A DNA stretch of 8,384 nucleotides from Zestomicrobium sp964482405 (GTDB lineage: Archaea > Thermoproteota > Thermoprotei_A > Sulfolobales > NBVN01): positions 1 to 8,384 of the forward strand of contig CAYZXH010000049.1 in NCBI GenBank assembly GCA_964482405.1. Reading direction: 5' to 3'. Shown here piece after piece: positions 6,356 through 8,384 of the stretch (position 1 is its first letter; every line of letters begins with the position of its first letter). The position numbers and the translations under genes were made by a program. The notes beneath the pieces are model-generated. The model worked only from the letters and a program-made list of their open reading frames with translations. It ran no database searches and had not been told where the DNA came from.

Positions 6356-6360
6356 ACACC
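6356..6360 (-). promoter_or_regulatory. Ribosome binding site that decides the E1 start
   Basis: GGTGT on the minus strand, 5 bases before ATG 6350-6348. No such site precedes the upstream in-frame ATG at 6410, which sits in the AT-rich promoter itself. Confidence 0.5.
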
Positions 6361-6386
6361 GAGGAAGTATGCGATACCGCACGTAA

Positions 6387-6416
6387 AAGATTTAAAGTCT
6401 TAAAAGACATATATTA
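6387..6416. promoter_or_regulatory. Divergent promoters with inverted-repeat operator candidate
   Basis: Three related half-sites lie in a row: AAGAT (6387-6391), GTCTT (6397-6401) and AAGAC (6404-6408). The last two form a perfect 5-bp inverted repeat with a 2-base spacer, and the first two an imperfect one. The minus-strand TATA candidate ACTTTAAATC (6389-6398) gives a start near 6368 for E1-E2. The plus-strand candidate CTTAAAAGAC or ATATATT predicts a start at about 6428, so the hydrolase mRNA would be leaderless. A protein bound to the repeats would block both promoters. The linked winged-helix protein is the obvious candidate, by inference. Confidence 0.45.
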
Positions 6417-6428
6417 CGGTTAATCACT

Positions 6429-7298
6429 ATGAGGAAAATTTATGATTTAACAGCACCTATCTGCTTAGAGAACGATGAGGTCAGGATACCTAAACCTAAG
6501 TCAGCTGAAATAAGCTTAGAACTAATAGGACACGACCTACTCTTAAGTGGTACGAAACTCTTCAAATACTTAAGTAATAGTATTAAGTTTGAGGTACATT
6601 TAGGTACACACATAGACTTACCGACAACGTTCGCTTATCAGTCAATAGATCCTTTCAAAATACCTGTAGATTTCTTTATTAGAGAAGCATATATAGTTCA
6701 CGTAGAGAGAGATTACTCAAAGAAATCCCTAACACTTGATGAGGTTAGGGAGAAGATAGATCCTAAGGAATTCACGGAATTGCCTAGGGAGCGGAGACCC
6801 ACCTTATTATTTAAGACCGGTATGTCAAGATATTGGTGTCGTGACAACCAGAGATACATGAATTTTCCTGGTTTATCGAAGAGCTTAGTAGAATTCATAG
6901 CATATGAGCTTGAGCCACCGTTCATAGGTATTGACGCGATATCCATAGATAGAACTATAGAGCACCGCTCACTCAGTTTATACACTAACATAGACGAGGA
7001 ATTCATAAACATCCTGAGAATGCAGGAGTACACCGCTCTATTAGGTCATGACATACTGTTGAGAAAGAACATCTACATACTAGAAAACCTAGACATGAGG
7101 GAAATACCCTCAGACGTGAGTAGAGGACTCTTGATAGCGCTCCCATTATTTAGGTTCACGTCACTCACGGAGAAATCAGTACTGATTACAGCACTCCCCT
7201 GTAGAGTGATCTTCGTGCCTGAACCTGAGGGTAGCGTCGGCGAAGTCGTGAGGAAGCTGAGAACTTTAGAGAAGGAACTCTCAGGAATTGTTGTGTAG
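6429..7298 (+). CDS. Cyclase-family metal-dependent hydrolase (kynurenine formamidase-like)
   Basis: A 289-residue member of the cyclase family (Pfam PF04199), which includes kynurenine formamidase and isatin hydrolase; these cleave amide or lactam bonds with bound metal. The hallmark H-x-G-T-H-x-D-x-P-x-H-F appears as VHLGTHIDLPTTF: H57, H61 and D63 are present, but the final His is Thr67. Downstream, GIDAISID (167-174) and the pair H207...E219, spaced exactly 12 as in kynurenine formamidases, are conserved (GHDILL, ILENL). The family's closing ALPCRVI segment is at 255-261. It is longer than the usual 210-230 residues because of extra segments in the N-terminal half and a C-terminal tail. 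The ATG is probably leaderless. The stop is 9 bases before the preferred start of the regulator gene. It is divergent to E1-E2, suggesting a substrate-supplying hydrolase; the substrate is unknown. Confidence 0.82.
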   Translation: MRKIYDLTAPICLENDEVRIPKPKSAEISLELIGHDLLLSGTKLFKYLSNSIKFEVHLGTHIDLPTTFAYQSIDPFKIPVDFFIREAYIVHVERDYSKKSLTLDEVREKIDPKEFTELPRERRPTLLFKTGMSRYWCRDNQRYMNFPGLSKSLVEFIAYELEPPFIGIDAISIDRTIEHRSLSLYTNIDEEFINILRMQEYTALLGHDILLRKNIYILENLDMREIPSDVSRGLLIALPLFRFTSLTEKSVLITALPCRVIFVPEPEGSVGEVVRKLRTLEKELSGIVV

Positions 7299-7301
7299 GT
7301 G
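7297..7301 (+). promoter_or_regulatory. Ribosome binding site of the regulator gene
   Basis: AGGTG overlaps the last two bases of the hydrolase stop codon. It is 6 bases before ATG 7308 and 3 bases before ATG 7305, which favours 7308. An in-frame GTG at 7299 lies inside this site and is an unlikely start. Confidence 0.5.
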
Positions 7302-7307
7302 TTAATG

Positions 7308-8216
7308 ATGACTAACCCGATCAGTAAGCGAAGTAGGCGCTTATTCACTCACTTTAAGGCTTTAGGTAGTCCAATAAGATTCTTAATAATCTATAAGATG
7401 CTGGACGGTAGACCCTATACGAAAAACGAAATAGTTGATTACGTGAGTGTCTTAATGGGGCTTCCTAAAACTACTGTAGACAGACATTTCAGGACGTTAT
7501 TAAAGTATGGCATAATAAAAATTGCCGGTAAGTCTATTAGGGATGGCGAGAAAGGTAGGAAGCCGCTACTGTACGTGCTCGCAGTAGATTCATTAACGTT
7601 TTACGTGAATCTCTTCACATACTTACTTGAGGGAGTCACCGACAAACGCATGAAGCTAATTGAGAAAAACTTAAATGATATTAAGACACTCTTGAACGCT
7701 GTTGATGACATTAAGCTAAAGCTCTATCTAGTTGGTCACGAGGTAAGTAATGAAGTAATCTCTAACCTATCTAAAACCCTTGATTCATGTGTTCCCGTAT
7801 TCTCCCTAGTTAGGGAAGCCGTAAGACCGAGAACATTCGTAGCAGACTGCGAGAACGCACTGGAATTACTTAGTAAGACCTCTGCAAATCAAATAATACT
7901 GAAGAAAATCTCTCCAGATAAGATGAGAGAGTTACTATATGTTGCCCTCATAGAGTCAAACATCCCGATCGAAAAACTAGGTTCCTTGCTGGGCATTAAG
8001 GACATGAGTAGACTAGTAGGATATGATGATTTATGGGATGTTATAGAAGTTATACATCACAATGACCCAACTACCATCTTAACGTTATTAACAGATAACG
8101 CTAAGTGCACGGACGCGGAGGCATCATACGTGATTAACTTGGCCAATAACATAATCAAATACTTTTCAAGTAGTATCACTCATCACGACTTAATCCGCTT
8201 GATCCTGACCCTCTAA
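7308..8216 (+). CDS. ArsR-like winged-helix transcriptional regulator with novel C-terminal domain
   Basis: A 302-residue DNA-binding protein, counting from ATG 7308. The N-terminal domain (about 12-92) is a winged helix of ArsR type: ALGSPIRFLIIYKML opens it, PKTTVDRHFRTLLKYGII (53-70) contains the recognition helix, and GRKPLLYVL (83-91) is the wing strand. The remaining 200 or so residues are mostly helical and Leu/Ile-rich. They match no effector domain I recognise, so the ligand is unknown. There is no membrane segment. It sits in an operon with the hydrolase and next to the divergent promoter carrying inverted repeats, a usual layout for a local regulator. In-frame ATG 7305 and GTG 7299 are alternative starts that would add one or three residues. 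DNA binding is likely; the target is inferred. Confidence 0.8.
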   Translation: MTNPISKRSRRLFTHFKALGSPIRFLIIYKMLDGRPYTKNEIVDYVSVLMGLPKTTVDRHFRTLLKYGIIKIAGKSIRDGEKGRKPLLYVLAVDSLTFYVNLFTYLLEGVTDKRMKLIEKNLNDIKTLLNAVDDIKLKLYLVGHEVSNEVISNLSKTLDSCVPVFSLVREAVRPRTFVADCENALELLSKTSANQIILKKISPDKMRELLYVALIESNIPIEKLGSLLGIKDMSRLVGYDDLWDVIEVIHHNDPTTILTLLTDNAKCTDAEASYVINLANNIIKYFSSSITHHDLIRLILTL

Positions 8217-8254
8217 CACCAACAACGATTCAGGGATGAACTGCTCACGGAATA

Positions 8255-8267
8255 ACGAAAAATTCTT
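8255..8267 (+). promoter_or_regulatory. Putative TATA element before the right-edge RNA
   Basis: ACGAAAAATTCTT reads as BRE plus TATA and predicts a start near 8288-8291, exactly where the GC-rich hairpin segment begins. There is no independent support. Confidence 0.35.
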
Positions 8268-8289
8268 GAGAGTCTTACAATAATGTCCA

Positions 8290-8384
8290 TAACCCCGAGT
8301 CCCTCGGAGGAGGGATAGGGGTAATGGGTCGGAGACCCGGCCCGGGATTAAATCCCCCAAAGCAGGGAGATGTAATCCCAAACC
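8290..8384 (+). ncRNA. Structured RNA or mRNA leader candidate, three hairpins (partial)
   Basis: This GC-rich segment holds three consecutive hairpins. Hairpin A: 8292-8296 pair with 8318-8322, then after an internal loop 8300-8305 pair with 8310-8315, closed by loop GGAG. Hairpin B: GGGUC (8326-8330) pairs with GACCC (8334-8338), triloop GGA. Hairpin C: GGGAUUA (8344-8350) pairs with UAAUCCC (8373-8379), enclosing UCCC/GGGA with loop CCAAAGCA. Pairs are nearly all Watson-Crick, so the fold alone does not give the strand; the TATA-like element upstream favours plus. It matches no tRNA, 5S, SRP, RNase P or C/D RNA that I know. An in-frame ATG at 8324 opens a reading frame to the edge, so this could be a gene start with a structured leader. 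Confidence 0.35.

Noticed and set aside
6713..7033. A 106-codon antisense frame in the hydrolase gene
   Set aside because: It is a shadow of a gene with clear family motifs, and has no start signals.
8340..8360. A T-arm-like sequence suggesting a second tRNA
   Set aside because: The loop ATTAAAT lacks the invariant TTC, the stem does not pair fully, and there is no anticodon arm at the right distance.
8190..8381. A 63-codon minus-strand frame over the right edge
   Set aside because: It overlaps the end of the regulator gene and the hairpin segment, has no ribosome site, and its composition follows the GC-rich palindromes.
8324..8384. A plus-strand frame from ATG 8324 running off the window
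   Set aside because: Only 20 codons are visible, with CGG arginine rare elsewhere and the ATG touching a hairpin; kept only as an alternative under the RNA candidate.
1..8384. CRISPR array, insertion sequence, phage or toxin-antitoxin genes
   Set aside because: No regularly spaced repeats, transposase motifs, terminal inverted repeats or integrase were seen; coding is dense and housekeeping in style.

Overview
The window looks like chromosomal DNA of a hyperthermophilic archaeon, most likely Thermoproteota (Crenarchaeota, perhaps Desulfurococcales-like). The evidence is TATA-type promoters about 25 bases before start codons, leaderless or very short leaders, GGTG/AGGAGGT ribosome sites, TTG and GTG starts, heavy AGG/AGA arginine use, a tRNA without encoded CCA, and GC-rich RNA islands in a moderate-GC background. 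The genus cannot be read from the sequence. No mobile element, CRISPR array or phage gene is visible.

Layout. Positions 1-118 hold a GC-rich, minus-strand structured RNA candidate with a textbook kink-turn, cut by the window edge. tRNA-Ser(GCU) follows at 178-261 (minus). A two-gene minus-strand operon encodes a KaiC/RecA-like ATPase (511-1338) and a 2x[4Fe-4S] ferredoxin (287-514). It shares a 59-base divergent promoter region with a plus-strand pair: a PCC (DUF296) domain protein (1398-1796) and an FAD-dependent oxidoreductase/mutase-like flavoprotein (1793-3151). That pair meets a second minus-strand operon tail to tail, 7 bases apart.

The second minus-strand operon encodes a 2-oxoacid dehydrogenase complex. 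E1 has its alpha and beta chains fused into one polypeptide (4371-6350), followed by E2, a lipoyl acyltransferase (3159-4364). E3 (dihydrolipoamide dehydrogenase) is not in the window. Divergently, on the plus strand, lie a cyclase-family (kynurenine formamidase-like) metal hydrolase with one metal-ligand His replaced (6429-7298) and an ArsR-like winged-helix regulator with an unrecognised 200-residue C-terminal domain (7308-8216). The intergenic region between the two units carries inverted-repeat half-sites over the TATA elements. The simplest reading is a locally regulated catabolic module: hydrolase, then 2-oxoacid oxidation to acyl-CoA, under control of the linked regulator. This is inference.

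The right edge (8290-8384) carries a second GC-rich segment folding into three consecutive hairpins behind a TATA-like element: a candidate structured RNA or structured mRNA leader, also truncated. The most novel-looking items are the two structured RNA candidates, the single-chain E1 in an archaeal context, the hydrolase with an altered metal site, and the ATPase-ferredoxin pair.
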